The notes under the pieces: model-generated
The model's database searches: none
The model's input: the letters and a program-made list of their open reading frames with translations, nothing else
Told to the model about the DNA's origin: nothing
Translations under genes and position numbers: made by a program
Source of the DNA: Ctena decussata
Lineage: Eukaryota > Mollusca > Bivalvia > Lucinida > Lucinidae
NCBI GenBank assembly: GCA_963989385.1
Contig: OZ022515.1
Location: forward strand, 5,488,803-5,552,802
Direction of reading: 5' to 3'
DNA: 64,000 nt
Shown here: one piece after another, positions 13,139 to 25,640 of the stretch
Layout: the number at the start of each line of letters is the position of its first letter
How positions within the stretch are numbered: position 1 is the stretch's first letter

Positions 13139-14631
13139 CTGCAAAAAAATACATTATTTTAAACCAGAAGAATCGTTTGTGCGCAACAACAACTTTTATA
13201 TCGATGTTATGTCAACAGGAATGTGCTCAACTCATTTAATTAAGTATTGGAAGATATTAAAAGAAACATTTTGGCATGTTTTTTTCTCTACACAAATATA
13301 TACAAATTGCAATTGGCAAGCATTTGATTGCGCTAAGTACGTATGTTTAATTGATGTAAAAGTTAGCCATGCTTAATTAGTTACAGTATATTTCTGATCA
13401 AGATCTGAAGTGGGTAACATGATCTAGTTACGGCAAGTTACTGGTGTTACTCTGGTAACAAATTCAATGGTACTCAACGATTTGGACCAATTTTGTGCGC
13501 TAGATGCAAGATATCGAAACCATCTTCAACAACACGTCGTATACATTTAAAATATTTAGGTATTAAGGACACAGGCAAACGGTGCAAGGTCAAATCAGAC
13601 ATCGCAGTTTACACTTTTGCATTAAATTCAGAGCAATTTCAATTGATGAAAAATAAATAAACCTGATATCCCTTAGGAATGAAATTATTTCATTTATACG
13701 AATATAATACTGGTTAGATCCATCGATTGTGCTCTGAAATCCGAATTATTAACTACTGAACAGTTCCTACCCTTCCCAGATGAAGTGGAGCTAGACTTAG
13801 TTCATAAATGCTTACGAATTGCATTCAGACACACCTTGGCCTCATAAAAAACACTGTCTGACAAACGGAATTTTCAGTTTTCATAATGACTACCGTATAT
13901 TTTATGTATAACTAGCGCATGAGACTATGCGCGTGTAAAGTTTCGACAAAATTTCCTGACAGTATCGGATGGGATGCAAGAACGAGTATAATCAAATATA
14001 GCCGCTGGCGGCCATATCGGTCGACGAATCGAAATTATTTCCAATATACAGAATTAAGACTCAATTTGAAAAGAAAGGCAAAAGTCATGAATTGATACAA
14101 TTAGGTCCCATATCCCGCCTTCAAAACAAAAAAGAAAAGAAGTTTATACACAAACTGCCACAAACTCCCGGCAATACTAATTAGTGAAAAATATTTATAT
14201 GTCTGAAACTTCATGTATTTTACAAATGCATAAAACGAATTCTCTGTAATAATACGAGCAGTAACGTCGCTTGAAGAACAAATATCCGCCACTGAGCTAA
14301 ACATATAAGCACTTTTTAGATGTTCTTCATTGATAAAGACGATGATGACACCGTCCTTTGATTAACTATACATACCCCTGTCTCATTTAAGAATTACAAG
14401 ACTAGGGTTTGCAATTTAACAAATATATACTCTCTGTACAACGTTTTGTTTGCCGATTATTTTGGTTAAGACCCAGTTGTAAAATTATTTCAGTCAGTTT
14501 TAAAAGTATGTAATCAAGTCAGAAGTATGCAATTGTTATTATGTGTTGCTCGATAGGAAAAAAAACTATATAATCAATCCGCGCTCCTAAAGCACCCGTC
14601 AGTCTATAAACGGATTTTATTCGGAAGCAAA
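13139..14631. other. ROCO-HEPN intron 6, unique-looking part
   Basis: Intron DNA between the last two exons. No repeat or RNA was recognised in this part and no additional exon with both splice sites was seen. Confidence 0.5.
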
Positions 14632-14812
14632 TACAGTTGAACTTCAATGGCTCGAACCCTAATGGCTCATTTACTCTGCCTGGCTAAAACTCTTTCCCTG
14701 GTCCCTAGAGGTCACAGTATATAGAAACTAACCTTGGATGACTAGAACTACCTTTGGTTGGAACTAATTTTCTTAGTACCAAACCTTTTCGAGCCAATGA
14801 AGTTCAACTCTA
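14632..14812. mobile_element. Small inverted-repeat element (MITE), ~177 bp
   Basis: Ends are AGTTGAACTTCAATGGCTCG on the left and the complement AGTTGAACTTCATTGGCTCG on the right, one mismatch over 22 bp. TA flanks each end (14632-14633, 14811-14812), suggesting a Tc1/mariner-mobilised element. Confidence 0.82.
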
Positions 14813-15369
14813 TAATGTTTTGCAGTATCTGATCTGGGTCGTCCTTGTTCGCTAGGTTGCTAGGCTATTAACAGCCATGTACAATAATTATAGTACATGC
14901 ACGCTGTGCGAAATCCTTTGCTAACCAAACTCGTTGCTTTCAAATTTCTGTTTATTAAAAAAAGAGAAGAAATACAATTAGCCATCAACGCTAATAGCCA
15001 TCATATATTTCAAGGTTAAATAAGTTAAATGACCACAATCAAGGCATATTAAAGTCCTTTCCTTATGTTAATATTTTTGTTGTTATCGTTGTTGTTTTTT
15101 AATATAACCCACAAAGATGGGATAAAATCCTTCTAAAACGAACATTAATAAAACATGCATCTGAAAAGTAAAAAAAGGACCTGTTTGGTCAGCTTATTGC
15201 TTTTGACTTAATAATCACTGGTTGACATTTGCAACGCCGGATAAACGCAAACTGAAAAACAAGAATCGTCAGAAGAAGAACGAAAATAAAGTGCGATTTT
15301 GCGGGAGCTTGACTTTAACAAGCGCAGGTTTAATATGGACAATACTAGCCAAGTAAAGTGAGAGCAGCT

Positions 15370-15730
15370 GCAGTGTCAGGACCCTATGCAATTATGTTCA
15401 TACATCAATGGTCTTCAACATATAAGGCGTAATCACTGGACCATGAAATAAAGGTCAATTTCTACTACTGCTAGTTTTGGGTCCATTTTCTTAGTCATAC
15501 TAATTCATTATCCCAAGCTATCATGTACATACATCAAACAGTCATCAAGATATAAGGTAAAATCACTGGTCTCTGTGACCTCCTGTTAGTTTGATATCAA
15601 ATATCTGGACATACTGAGGCATTATCAGAAGAATCATGTTCGTGTTTCAAAAAGTCTTCCAGTTATAAGAATAAATCACTAGACCATGAAATAAACGTCA
15701 CTGTAACCTACATTCAGTAGATGATCGTAG
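15370..15730. repeat. Fragment of the 'aatcactggaccatgaaata' repeat family
   Basis: Contains the family phrase at about 15430 and variants near 15565 and 15665, matching 11690-11990 in order and orientation. Confidence 0.65.
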
Positions 15731-16440
15731 ACTTATCCATCGAGCAAGTGCGAAGCCTCTAGACCTTGTGGTCACTTAGAAACTGAGCGAAACGCTAGAG
15801 ACGAATGTTTTTCTATGTTCAATTAACCGTGAAGTACAGAACATGGTCCAATTGAAATCATTGCTTTCCGTAGACTTTTTGCAGACGTATTTGTGGAGCG
15901 AATTTGAAGACTCTAGCCCCTGTGGTTACTTAGAAACTGAGCTAAACGCAACAGGTGCATATTTTGTCTATGTTAAATCACCCGTGAAATATAGCTATTA
16001 ACCCGATAGCATCGCTTGTTTTAGTAGATCGTCCCCAAATGTGTCTATGTTGCAAGTTTGAAGATTCTGGCCCTTGAGGTTAATACGAAACTGAGCTAAA
16101 CGCATAAAATGAATATCTTTTTTCTATATTCATTTAACCGTATAATAAAGATGAGGGCGCAATGTTTATCGCAGTTTTCAGGAGATCTTCCGCAGACCTA
16201 TCTCTAGAGAAAACTTGCAGAATCTGGCCCTTGCAGTTACTGAGACATTGAACTAAACGCAACAGGAGAATACTTTATTATATGTTCAATCAACCAGAAA
16301 TATAATATATGTCATTGCCCAATATACTCGCTGCTTTCAGTAGCTCTTCCTCAGACGCATCAATGGAGCACGTTTGAAGACTCTAGCCCTTGCGGTTACT
16401 AAGAAACCGAGCTAAACGCAAAAGGTGAATATTCTTACAA
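15725..16440. repeat. Tandem repeat, ~150-bp units
   Basis: About five units carry 'cgtagacttatccatcgagc' or variants followed by 'gaagactctagcccttg..gttacttagaaactgagctaaacgca'. They start near 15728, 15880, 16030, 16185 and 16330. The block lies in intron 6 of the ROCO-HEPN gene, next to the preceding repeat. Confidence 0.78.
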
Positions 16441-16740
16441 AGGGGCATGCGCACTCGCAGCAGCACGAGAACGCGCACGCGCACTCGGATGTATACGAAG
16501 GGTAATGCGAAAGCACATGTGTATTGAGCTAAAATGTGTATTGTTCTAAATTCTTTCATAAAAGTCACATTTTGGAATTTCTTGTGCAAAAACACTCTTA
16601 TAGAGGGTGTAAAAGACATCTGCATGAATGCATGATAGTTCTCATTGTATTTCATATGACGGAATAGATCAACAGCAAATGTTATTTCATAGTGAAAAGC
16701 AAAAACTATTGTTGAATGGTGAATGAAATTTTAAAATTAC

Positions 16741-17419
16741 CCTCAAATTCCTTTAGTTTCAACTGAAGTTTCTGTGTGTCTTTTGGTGTGAAGACCTGAT
16801 TTTTTCTTTTCGCTAACGCTATGCGGTAGCCTTTTGGACCGATTGAGCTTTCAATGTCATCCACTATTGCACTTATTTCATCCCAGAAGTCTTCAAATAC
16901 ACGATCCTCAAGTCGCCCGTCCGCGGAATAGGCGTTGACACGGTTTCGGCAGTTTCGTATACGCTCCACATTGGCACCGAGAGATGTGTCCCTCGGCTGA
17001 TCTTCCGGTCGTCTACCCCATCCAGTCACAGGTGCTGGAACAGAGCTTATGTTTCTAATTAAAGCATATAACAAAGTAATATCAAACTGATCAAGTGTGC
17101 CTGTGAATTGCCCATTTGGGTCAGGAAATAGAAGGTCTAATTGTTCTTGTCTAATATGTCTCATTGCTCTAAATGTAGGTTCGTATGTTAACAGCGCTGC
17201 GTAGAAGTCGGCGAACCCAATTGGAACATGGCTCAGAAGGATATCTCTAAGTCCATCAGCACACACTGTAACCAATACGTTACAAAGACGTGCATGGTTT
17301 ATGTGTTGCTGTGTCATTGGTACTTCCGCATCCATTTCTTCTATATCAGAGACTGGCATTTTCTCCTGGCCGGCACATCCACCGACAGCTATTCCCGTTG
17401 TCTCTATCTCATCCTCCTT
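16741..17419 (-). CDS. ROCO-HEPN exon 6: DZIP3-like HEPN domain
   Basis: Acceptor CATTTATTTCAG precedes 17419; donor GAGG/GTAATT follows 16741; 679 bp, 226 residues (451-676). The first ~40 residues are an acidic linker. From about residue 490 to 645 the sequence matches the DZIP3-like HEPN family: NHARLCNVLVTVCADGLRDI, then FDITLLYALIRNI, W-G-R-R-P, D-x-S-L-G-A-N-V-E-R-I-R-N and a C-terminal helix FEDFWDEISAIVDDI. The motif that is usually R-N-x4-H reads RNRVNAYS (residues 608-615), with Tyr where His is expected (codon at 16928-16930). The exon ends in a lysine-rich helix with the last codon split. The ATG at 17359 is internal, not a gene start, because the frame runs back to a good acceptor in phase with exon 5. 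Confidence 0.9.
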
Positions 17420-18355
17420 CTGAAATAAATGACAGGGGATTTAAACAATAAATATTTGATCTCTTCAAAAGAAAACCAGTAACAGGGATGAAATATTCTA
17501 ACCCACAAGGCCCAGGGACTTCAAACAAGTCAGAAAGAATCGAATTTATATCTGCTACGAAAGGACACAGAGCTCTTTTTCATAATTTGTGATTTGATAT
17601 CTAAATTTATCAGTATGCTTCCTTTTGTCTTCTGTAGATATGCGACCGCCTCATGAGGGGAAAATGGAGTCGATGGTTTTGCTGACTGTTCAACATTTTA
17701 TGGCTGAACGTAGAACCACTCCTTTACTTGGTGGCAGCAGAGGGCTGAAATTTTGACAGTGGCACTCTCTAGTGATCGTTTCCCTGACTTGATTTATTTA
17801 CATCCCTACAGTAATGTATTAATAATATCCGACATTTATGCTCACACTCACTCTTATTATTTCATATTGTACGTTCGTGATGATTTGTCACCCACGCACG
17901 GCCTATTTAGAAGAGGCAAAAAAAAACAGATGTTTTATAGCTTAACATACCTAGCTGCTTCATTAATAAGTTAACCTTCGTATTTAATCGTCTTCCTACA
18001 CGAATGATTAAATAAAAGTGTTTATAGATAATTGGTGGACCCATCTAAACATAAAAAATATTTTGCGTTAAAACAGGTGTAAAAAGCCATGTAAATGTCC
18101 TTGCACTCATTTTGCATAAACTAACGTCTTATATGTTAATGCAGAACTAATGTATGTGTACTTACAGTCTTTATGCGCAGACATTTTTACTATTTATTTC
18201 AGTGCAACAAGTCTGTAGCTGACATTGCTAATGAAATTTTACTCTGAAATGTCGGAAATCTATATTTTTAAAGGTCCGAAGTGTTTTCTAGTATAACAAC
18301 ATTACTTTGCGTACCATTTGGGTTCTGCGGCACACTAAAATATTCTTTAATTTAC

Positions 18356-18919
18356 CATGTCTATCCAGCCTCCAAGAAGTTCTTGTACATTCAATAAATG
18401 TGACATTTGGCACTTGTCGCATGTTACAGCTGCTTGGTTGATTATATTACTAATGTGCAGATATCCACCACTGTCTGTAGGAGAGTATTGTGGGCACTGA
18501 ATACATTGACAAAATTTGGCTGACAATTCCATGGCTTGAAAAATACTTCTTAAGCTATGAACAAGGAATTCCTGAACAGGTTGGCAAACAGCTTGGTGTG
18601 GTTGTTCTTTATCCACAAAACTCTCTATTCTAGCATGAACAGCATAATTTACCAGAAACAATGTCAGCTTGTAATGGTTTGCCTCGTCAAGATTGAACTT
18701 ACAAACCCCACAGAAGATCAGCTTTCTCCCATTCTGTTCAACTATAGGCCACTTTGTGATACACATAGCTAACAACTTCTGAAATATTGCTGGTGGTAGA
18801 AAGTGGTTCTCTGCAACCATGCAAAATATAGTAGTGCGAGACGATCCTTCCAAATTTGTTAGTAGATTTTTGTCAGCTTCTTTACGTACCATACAAGGTA
18901 TGATATAATGAACGTCTTT
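18356..18919 (-). CDS. ROCO-HEPN exon 5: second half of COR domain
   Basis: Acceptor TTTCTTCCATTTCAG precedes 18919; donor ATG/GTAAATT follows 18356; 564 bp, 188 residues (263-450), phase 0 at both ends. It starts KDVHYIIPCMVRKE, the COR-B 'y-i-I-P-c' strand, then LPPAIFQKLLAMCITKWP, the typical LP-x-x-x-F-x-x-L segment followed by K-W-P. Near the end is a cysteine arrangement CQCIQC and, some 25 residues later, CDKC, which could bind a metal; similar Cys pairs occur in other animal ROCO proteins. The 15 codons upstream of 18919, including an ATG at 18964, are intron read-through, so the apparent start there is not real. Confidence 0.9.
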
Positions 18920-18999
18920 CTGAAATGGAAGAAACCGGGTCTTTAAACTCACAAAAGTGCTCATTTTAACTAGTTATTGTCAATTGTCTCCGCATACTT

Positions 19000-21010
19000 C
19001 ACTGTAATGGGTGAAATGTAGTTATTTGACCCTACCTTACGTTCAACCATGGTGCAGTGTACACCTTTATATTTTGTCCCCACGTGACTTCCTGTTTGCA
19101 TACCTACACGACAAAACCATTTTAGTTCTTCTCGCAGTTTCTTGGTTAATTGTGCATTTTGGTCGTGGTCTTTACTGTGTATTAAACAATTGCATTTTCT
19201 TTTTTTATGTTTCTTTTTTCTTCTTATTGTCTTATTGTCTGCTCAGTGTTGCAGATTTGTATTTTGTCCATATATATCAAAAGTACATGCTAACAGTTTC
19301 CCAAAACCGATCAAAACATTGTAAGGTTATTGCAAATTGGAGAATTTTGTATATCAAGATAGAGACTCTAACTGACTCTAAATGACTGTGACGCCATTGA
19401 TGGGTATTAAACACCAAATGCTTGATAAAAGGACGGGTTACACTTTGGTCGATTTTGTGCCCACGACCGATTTTGATAAAATTTGTGTATTTAAAAGCTT
19501 GGCATTTGGTAATTTATATAAGCACATATTTAAGTTTGCGGTTTTATAAACAATCACGTGACTTCCGGTTTATTACAAATGGGGTGCTGAATGGGGAACA
19601 CTAACTCGCGGTTTTTCAATATAATCATCAATTTTGATGACATATCAGCCGTCCAAACTGACAGATATAATACTGTTGGTTCTTATCCACATTCTAAAAC
19701 AGATATTTTCGCCCAAACCATCTAGTAAGGAGAAATTTTATTTGAATTTTTACGAAACTTCAGAACAGTAGATTTTACAAGTGTTTATTAACACAATAAT
19801 ATGCATGTAAAGCGTTTGCTTTTGTGAAAATAATGAAACAAATGAACAGGAAGTCGATTATAACCAACCGATATTGTTAAGCAAATGGATTCTTGGCGAA
19901 ACGCTTTTGCACGCTTGTGTTCTGACAAGTGCGTGAAAAGGTCATCAGCCTTCTTTTATTAAGCATTATTAACTTTTTATACATATAATGAAAGCTTCAT
20001 CATATCAAATATTAAACACGTATGACAATGGTACGTATTTATGGATGCTACACAGGTACAGGTAATTAAAAGGTTAGACAAAATCAGTGAACCAAGAAAT
20101 GTAGGTCACAGGGACCTACATGTAGTACCAAATGAGGCGCAGCCCTGAAGTGACTTACTATTCCAAGTCCCATGAAGTTTCATGTTAGTTCGAAATAAGA
20201 CATTAATTCAATGGATCATGAAATACAAGTAAAACAAAAAAGTATGACATCATTATATCTGACTGAACCATTTTCTTTAGTATGTTGAATATATAATGTT
20301 GAATATATAAGGAAAAGAACAGTGAACTTTTAAATATATGTCACCGTAACCTACAGACAGTATGAGGATTTTTGCATCGTTTGACTGACCAACTATTTGT
20401 AATTATGTTGCGAATCAAAAAAACGTGTTGAGATATAAGTGAAAATCCTGGTCCATGCATAAAGTTCTAGGACTCAGTGTGCATGGATGCTTTGCAGTTC
20501 CTACATTTATACAGGATATGATCTGATCAAATATCAGCACTCCAACCCCAAAGATATCTAAAGTGGTATGGAAAAAAAGCTGATCCAAGTAACTTTTCAT
20601 ACAAAGTTAGTGGACCAGAGTTCAAGGTCACAGAATTTTATAATGCATCAGCTTCAGGCAGAGGGATACATCATTTGACCACGTCGCAACATTATAAAAT
20701 CAGAGATTATATCACAGCATGGTGATGGAGGACATTCAGTCTAACACCTTACAAACGCACATAACGCCATACCTATATGCATGCCCAGCGCTGCGCCCCC
20801 TCCCCGACCCAACCCCTATCCCACACACACGGAATCCTTGGTGGGGGCATTAGAAACACATACTACTCAGATGAACACTTTGAAAAAGATGTGTTCTGTC
20901 GAATAATGCCTCTATTTTCTATCAGTTACAAAATATAATGATGCGATTTTGGTATAAATCCTTTATTCCTAGTGTTAGATACATGGAAATTTACCCAAAA
21001 AGTTTATTTT
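19000..21010. other. ROCO-HEPN intron 4, mostly unassigned
   Basis: No exon was recognised. 20060-20350 holds diverged copies of the 'aatcactggaccatgaaata' repeat family. 20790-20830 is C-rich. Plus-strand frames at 19011-19604 are low-complexity Leu/Phe/Tyr-rich and look non-coding. Confidence 0.45.
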
Positions 21011-21013
21011 TCG

Positions 21014-21125
21014 TTTACTCCTACCCTCGTAACCATTGTAATGTAACCCGTTTATGAAGAATGTGTATATGAGGAATAATTATGTATAAAAATTGTAGTG
21101 GTTACGAGGGTAGGATGAAGTGAAA
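21014..21125. mobile_element. Short inverted-repeat element
   Basis: CTACCCTCGTAACCA at 21021-21035 pairs perfectly with TGGTTACGAGGGTAG at 21099-21113, with partial pairing for about 8 bp more outside. A 63-bp AT-rich spacer separates them. Consistent with a tiny MITE or a hairpin. Confidence 0.6.
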
Positions 21126-21569
21126 TTCGGATGCCTAGTGGACTACGGTAGTTCAAATTTACATAGACTCAATGTTAAATGTTGCAGAGAGTACATGTAT
21201 TCAACCGCATAATTAAAATAAAAGGCATTAAAATACGGGAAAATTAAAACGTACAGAATAAACTAGAAACATATAGCTATCATTTCTGCATGTTTTTGTG
21301 GTCATCTGTCAACCTTCGAAAATCGGCTTTTTTAGTGGGCACATTGTAATAGTAAATTGTAACTCGTCCTTTCATGTACACCAGAATCATACTAACTGTT
21401 TATCCACGTATAATGGCGTTTCATGGCGATACGATATGAAATTCATCAAAGTATATTTTTAAGCTGTAGTATAGAGGTTCTATAGCCTTGAAGTTAAAAA
21501 TTGTGTGTGATGTTTAAATATATATAGTACATGCGACATGCCTATACTCTGAACAATCTGAATGTGTAC

Positions 21570-21712
21570 CTCTGCTTCCTCGCCATTACCGTCTAAGTCG
21601 CCATGTACATCGACTGGAGCAGCAATAAATAGAAACTTCTCCATCAGACGAATCACGTGCTCATGGTTCTTAAACAGGCTTGGGTCTTCTTTGTTCTTCT
21701 CAAAGATCCTAA
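21570..21712 (-). CDS. ROCO-HEPN exon 4: COR domain, middle
   Basis: Acceptor TATATTTTTAG precedes 21712. The first two bases TT complete a Val codon begun in the previous exon. The exon reads RIFEKNKEDPSLFKN and then HVIRLMEKFLFI, matching the COR segment where the helix 'LMExFxLI' follows the LDPxWL segment. It ends with an acidic, poorly conserved stretch (DLDGNGEEAE) before donor GAG/GTACACA at 21569. Residues are 215-262. The donor was chosen because it is the only GT nearby that leaves phase 0 for the next exon. Confidence 0.86.
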
Positions 21713-22008
21713 CTAAAAATATATATTGGTATCCTTACTAAAAATATATATTGGGAAATACAACTCAGGCAATGCATACACAAACAATGTCCGTCAATAG
21801 TCGACAAATGAACGATTAAACAATACACCTGTAAACAGCTTCATGCATAAACGTTTACACAACCAAAAACCGAAAACAGAAAATAGCAAGTTTATGTTCT
21901 ATATGTTCTCGTGTTTGAAATGGAGAAAAAATACGGGAGAAAAAAAACATATTGAAAAAATAATACGAGAGAATAAAAAACACATATTGAAAAAAAATAC
22001 GTGGTATG

Positions 22009-23032
22009 TACAAGGGTTGATCCAGAAGTAATGTCACTGTGTCCACTGCGCGCTTATTCATCGTAGCATGATTATAAAAATCATATCAAGCTGAACTGTA
22101 ATTCAGTTCTGATTTACAGAATAAATATATAATAGGAATCTTTTTTTCTTTCCAATTATATAGACGTTCAAAGTATGCCACCGACGCCATCGCGCCGCAC
22201 GTCAGAATAACGTTAATTACATGATCATAATATTCAAAGGCAATCACAAATAAATATCAAACTTACGCGCCAAATCAGATGAGAATTTGATACAATGACG
22301 AAATTTATTTCTGTCGCCCACTGTTGAAATTTTAATATCGTCACTGCAGTTTGAAGTTTGCTAGCTAGCGCTAATGCTTGTTACTGCCGAGAGTAAAAAA
22401 TGTTGACTTCTGACAAAAAAAGCGTCAGCTGATATTTGCGGTTTTGTCTCGAATTTGGAATATCACCATTAGAGACTCTAGAGCTGTTTAGTAAGACGTG
22501 GTGAAATAACAGTTATTATGAGGCTTGTTTAAAGCTGCAATCAGCGCTATACGCGTGCAGGTGAGCCGCTAGAGGATAGTCTGAAAACCGGAAGACCTTT
22601 ATGTGCAATGTCAGACAAAAACGTCAGTCTTGTTTGGACACCATACATGAAGATCAATGTTCTGAAATTCGAACATTGTGCAAAATTCTTAAAATTGAGT
22701 TGCGGGGCTCTTCAAGTAATATTAAAGATGAGATAAACATGGGTGAAGAGACAGTAGTGCTATACTGGAACAGCGTAGATATGCTACTTTGGACATGACA
22801 CAATACCGAAATTTCGTCTGGTGCGTCAACAACGTCATTGACGTGCGGCGCGTTTCGTTACCATGCCTTCTGTCAATCGCGATATCTCAATTACTGTGCA
22901 CTGTATTTCTATGACATTTTCAGCCCATAATGCAAATAGATTAAGGTACTTGGATACGAAGTTTTATTGGTTTCCGTTTATTCTACATGATTTTATAGCT
23001 GCAGTGACATTACTTCTGGATCAACCCTCGTA
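22009..23032. mobile_element. Non-autonomous mariner-type DNA transposon, ~1 kb
   Basis: Left end CAAGGGTTGATCCAGAAGTA (22011 on) and right end, complemented, CGAGGGTTGATCCAGAAGTA (from 23030) match over about 29 bp with one mismatch. TA lies at both flanks. The interior has a 65-codon plus frame (22601-22798) without recognisable transposase motifs. It is located in intron 3 of the ROCO-HEPN gene, 300 bp upstream of exon 4. Confidence 0.85.
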
Positions 23033-23099
23033 TATACGAGTATGTTATGTAAAAAAAACTTTAGAAAATGTTTTAGCCTGTGTACATTTTATGAGAAAT

Positions 23100-24318
23100 T
23101 GATGTTTACTTAAATGGTGTTCAACTTTTAAATTTTCTAATTATTAGCCATGAATCCAAGGCCGCCATTCGCTGAAACGTATTTAGTGACTTGTATCGAA
23201 ATGTAAGGTAAAAGGCCATCGACCTTCGTCATTCAGCATGTGACAAATCAAAGTAGATCTATTCGGTATACCAACGAAATCTATTTTAAAGAAAAATGTT
23301 TGCATGTACCTAACATGTTTACGAAAAGTGCTATAGAATTGTTTAAGTTGTTCCAAATACTTTGACCAAAAACAGTCACAATTAAAAGGTGAAGTATACT
23401 GAGACAAGGTAAGTAAGGCTTATCTCCTATTAATATACTTGTTTAAGACATTGAAAGTGTAATAATGGCGATAAATTTTCGAATTCGCGAGAATTCTAAA
23501 ATGTGTAACTTAATGAATTTGTCAAGTGTTAATGGCGTTGGTTGAAAATTTTGAGCAAGAGGCCTTGATGATCAATACTCGCTTTTCACCATACAGAAAT
23601 TGTTCTTCTTTACCTGAGTTATAAAGCGGTCTCTCGATCTGATGACTTAAAGCATGATCATATTGATTTTTTGACAATTAATTTTGCTATACACAACGAA
23701 TATATATTGTCGCAAACGGAACATTCAGTCCTGTCTAACAAGGACCGCCGAAGATAAGTGGGTCAGGCGTTGGTCTGCTTACATGTAGCTAGCGGACCGT
23801 GTACAACTCCCGCTAAAGGCTGAAATCTTTTCAGCCGGAAACGTGGTTCCACTGCACACAACCTTTCATTTTTATTATTATTATTCTTATTAATATTACT
23901 GAAATAATTATGTAAAAACCCCAAAAAAGCAAGTTATCCATCCATTTTGTCTATCTACTTTGAAAAATATGTCAAATGTTTTCCGAGAGAGAGAGAGATT
24001 TTTAAATCTCTCACTGCTGAAAATGAAAGAGGAAAACTCGGCTAGACCCTATCCCTAGCAACATTCTGAACAATTTTGTTGATTGATCAAAAATCCCAAA
24101 ATGTCTAACAGAGTTATTGAAAAAAACTAGGTTAATAGTAGATGTGTTTGTTATAATTAATGCATTGAAAACAAAACAGAAAAAGCAACTAGCCGAATTT
24201 ATGCGATTTTATTAAAAAAATATTTCGTCTTCATCTGACATTGTTTGTGGGTGAGAATTATACCGGACGTTGATGTCGCCAACAACTGTCCTGCAATTCA
24301 TGGCTAAATACTTCATGA
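23100..24318. other. Intron 3 DNA, no gene recognised
   Basis: Contains a short GA run near 23988. At 23745-23850 'gtgggtcaggcgttggtctg' and 'gtgtacaactcccgc' loosely resemble tRNA A and B boxes, possibly an old tRNA-derived SINE, but this is weak. Confidence 0.35.
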
Positions 24319-25078
24319 AAGAGACTTTATGATGTCTCTTTCTGATGATACTTAAGCTCATGTCATTGAAGCATTCAACTCAACGTCTAGGTACTTGGAC
24401 GGACTTTTAAATATTGACAATCCGTATTTTGAAGAAATGGTTAGTCAAATTTATCCGGCCGAATTGCAGTTTAATAAAGCAAATACATCTGATACCGAAG
24501 TACCCTTTTTTGGATTTACATTTATCAATTTTAGACGGATTTGTATGACAAACGCGATGATTTTGATTTCGACATTGTTAATTTTCCGGTTTTGGATGGT
24601 GATGTTCCTCGCACCACTTCTTATGGTGTTTACATTTTTCAGCTTATTCGCCTCGCTAGGGTGTCTAGTCATTTGGCTGATTTCAATGCTCCTTAGAGAA
24701 GTTTGACTGCCAAGCTTTTACAGCAGGAGTATCGGTATCATAAAGTTCGGAAAGCTTTATTCTAAATTTTATCGTAGTCTCTTTGAATTGGCTTCTAAAT
24801 ATAACACAGGGTTAAGGTCACATTTGCAACTAGGCCTATCGGAACCTAAATTTTATGGTGACTTAGTATATAAATTACGTAAAATTGTAGGAAAAACAGA
24901 ATTTCCTGATCAATTTGAGAAATTATCATGCGATTTAAATGCATTGGCTATAACATAGATGTAATGCGACAGTCTGCATGCTTAGTGATTAACCCAATCA
25001 CGGTTAACAACTTTGCTTTCCTCTTTAATTGCATGCCGGTGGGTCGGGGTTCAGACTCTATGACAGCCCCGGCATAAA
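24319..25078 (+). pseudogene. Penelope-like reverse transcriptase, decayed and 5'-truncated
   Basis: Homologous to the better copy at 59260-60426 (about 90% by eye), starting abruptly at the codons for ERDFMMSLSD. The catalytic motif C reads RYLDGLLNIDN, with the second Asp of YLDD changed to Gly. A deletion near 24540 removes the codons for SSKIY seen in the other copy, and further frameshifts break the frame. The C-terminal part (EPKFYGDLVYKLRKIVG) is in another frame. The element cannot be active. It lies within intron 3, antisense to the host gene. Confidence 0.8.
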
Positions 25079-25640
25079 GCTATATATTGGTTGGTTGGGG
25101 CCGGATGTTTGCCTGTTTCTTGTGCCACAGGGGTTCAACTGGTGGTCTTCTTTTGCTCCAGTGCTCCAGTGGTGTTGCTGACACCCCAGGGATCTCCAGG
25201 TGTCTCAAAACGTTTTGGTTGTCGATTCCTCGTCCTTGCATCATCACAGTCTTTTCTTGATTTTAATTGTTGCCCGTGATGACTCACTGATGAGTTAGGG
25301 GACCTCCATACGAGCCGAACTACCAACTAATTTAACTATTTAACTTATTGTGTTTTCATTTCAACACTTCTGTTGGTCTAAATTATTGAGTTCTATAAAT
25401 ATAGTTGAGTTACCACCTATTTGGAAAAGAGCTGCTGACTCGGCTTATCACTTGTAATTTATTGTTTGTTGGGATGACTTTTTCAATCTTTCCCTTTGAT
25501 GTTGGGGATAGGGTTTGGGATCTGATTCTGTCAGTTCCTGAAGTGTATTTACTCTTTAAATTCATTATCGATGCGGTTTTATGCATTGTGCCAAAGATAC
25601 GCTGGCCTCTGACAACATATTCACCTAGGAAAACAAGGAT
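25079..25640 (+). mobile_element. 3' untranslated tail of the Penelope-like copy
   Basis: Colinear with 60427-61110: it shares 'gctatatattggttggttgg', the 'gactcactgatgagttaggg' phrase and 'gagctgctgactcggcttat', followed by 'cttgtaatttattgtttgtt'. Relative to that copy it lacks about 190 bp after 25330. Confidence 0.75.

Noticed and set aside
17228..17428. Plus-strand 66-codon frame opposite the HEPN exon
   Set aside because: It is the antisense shadow of the HEPN exon, which has domain similarity and splice sites.
18557..18772. Plus-strand 71-codon frame opposite the COR exon
   Set aside because: Antisense shadow of the COR-B exon.
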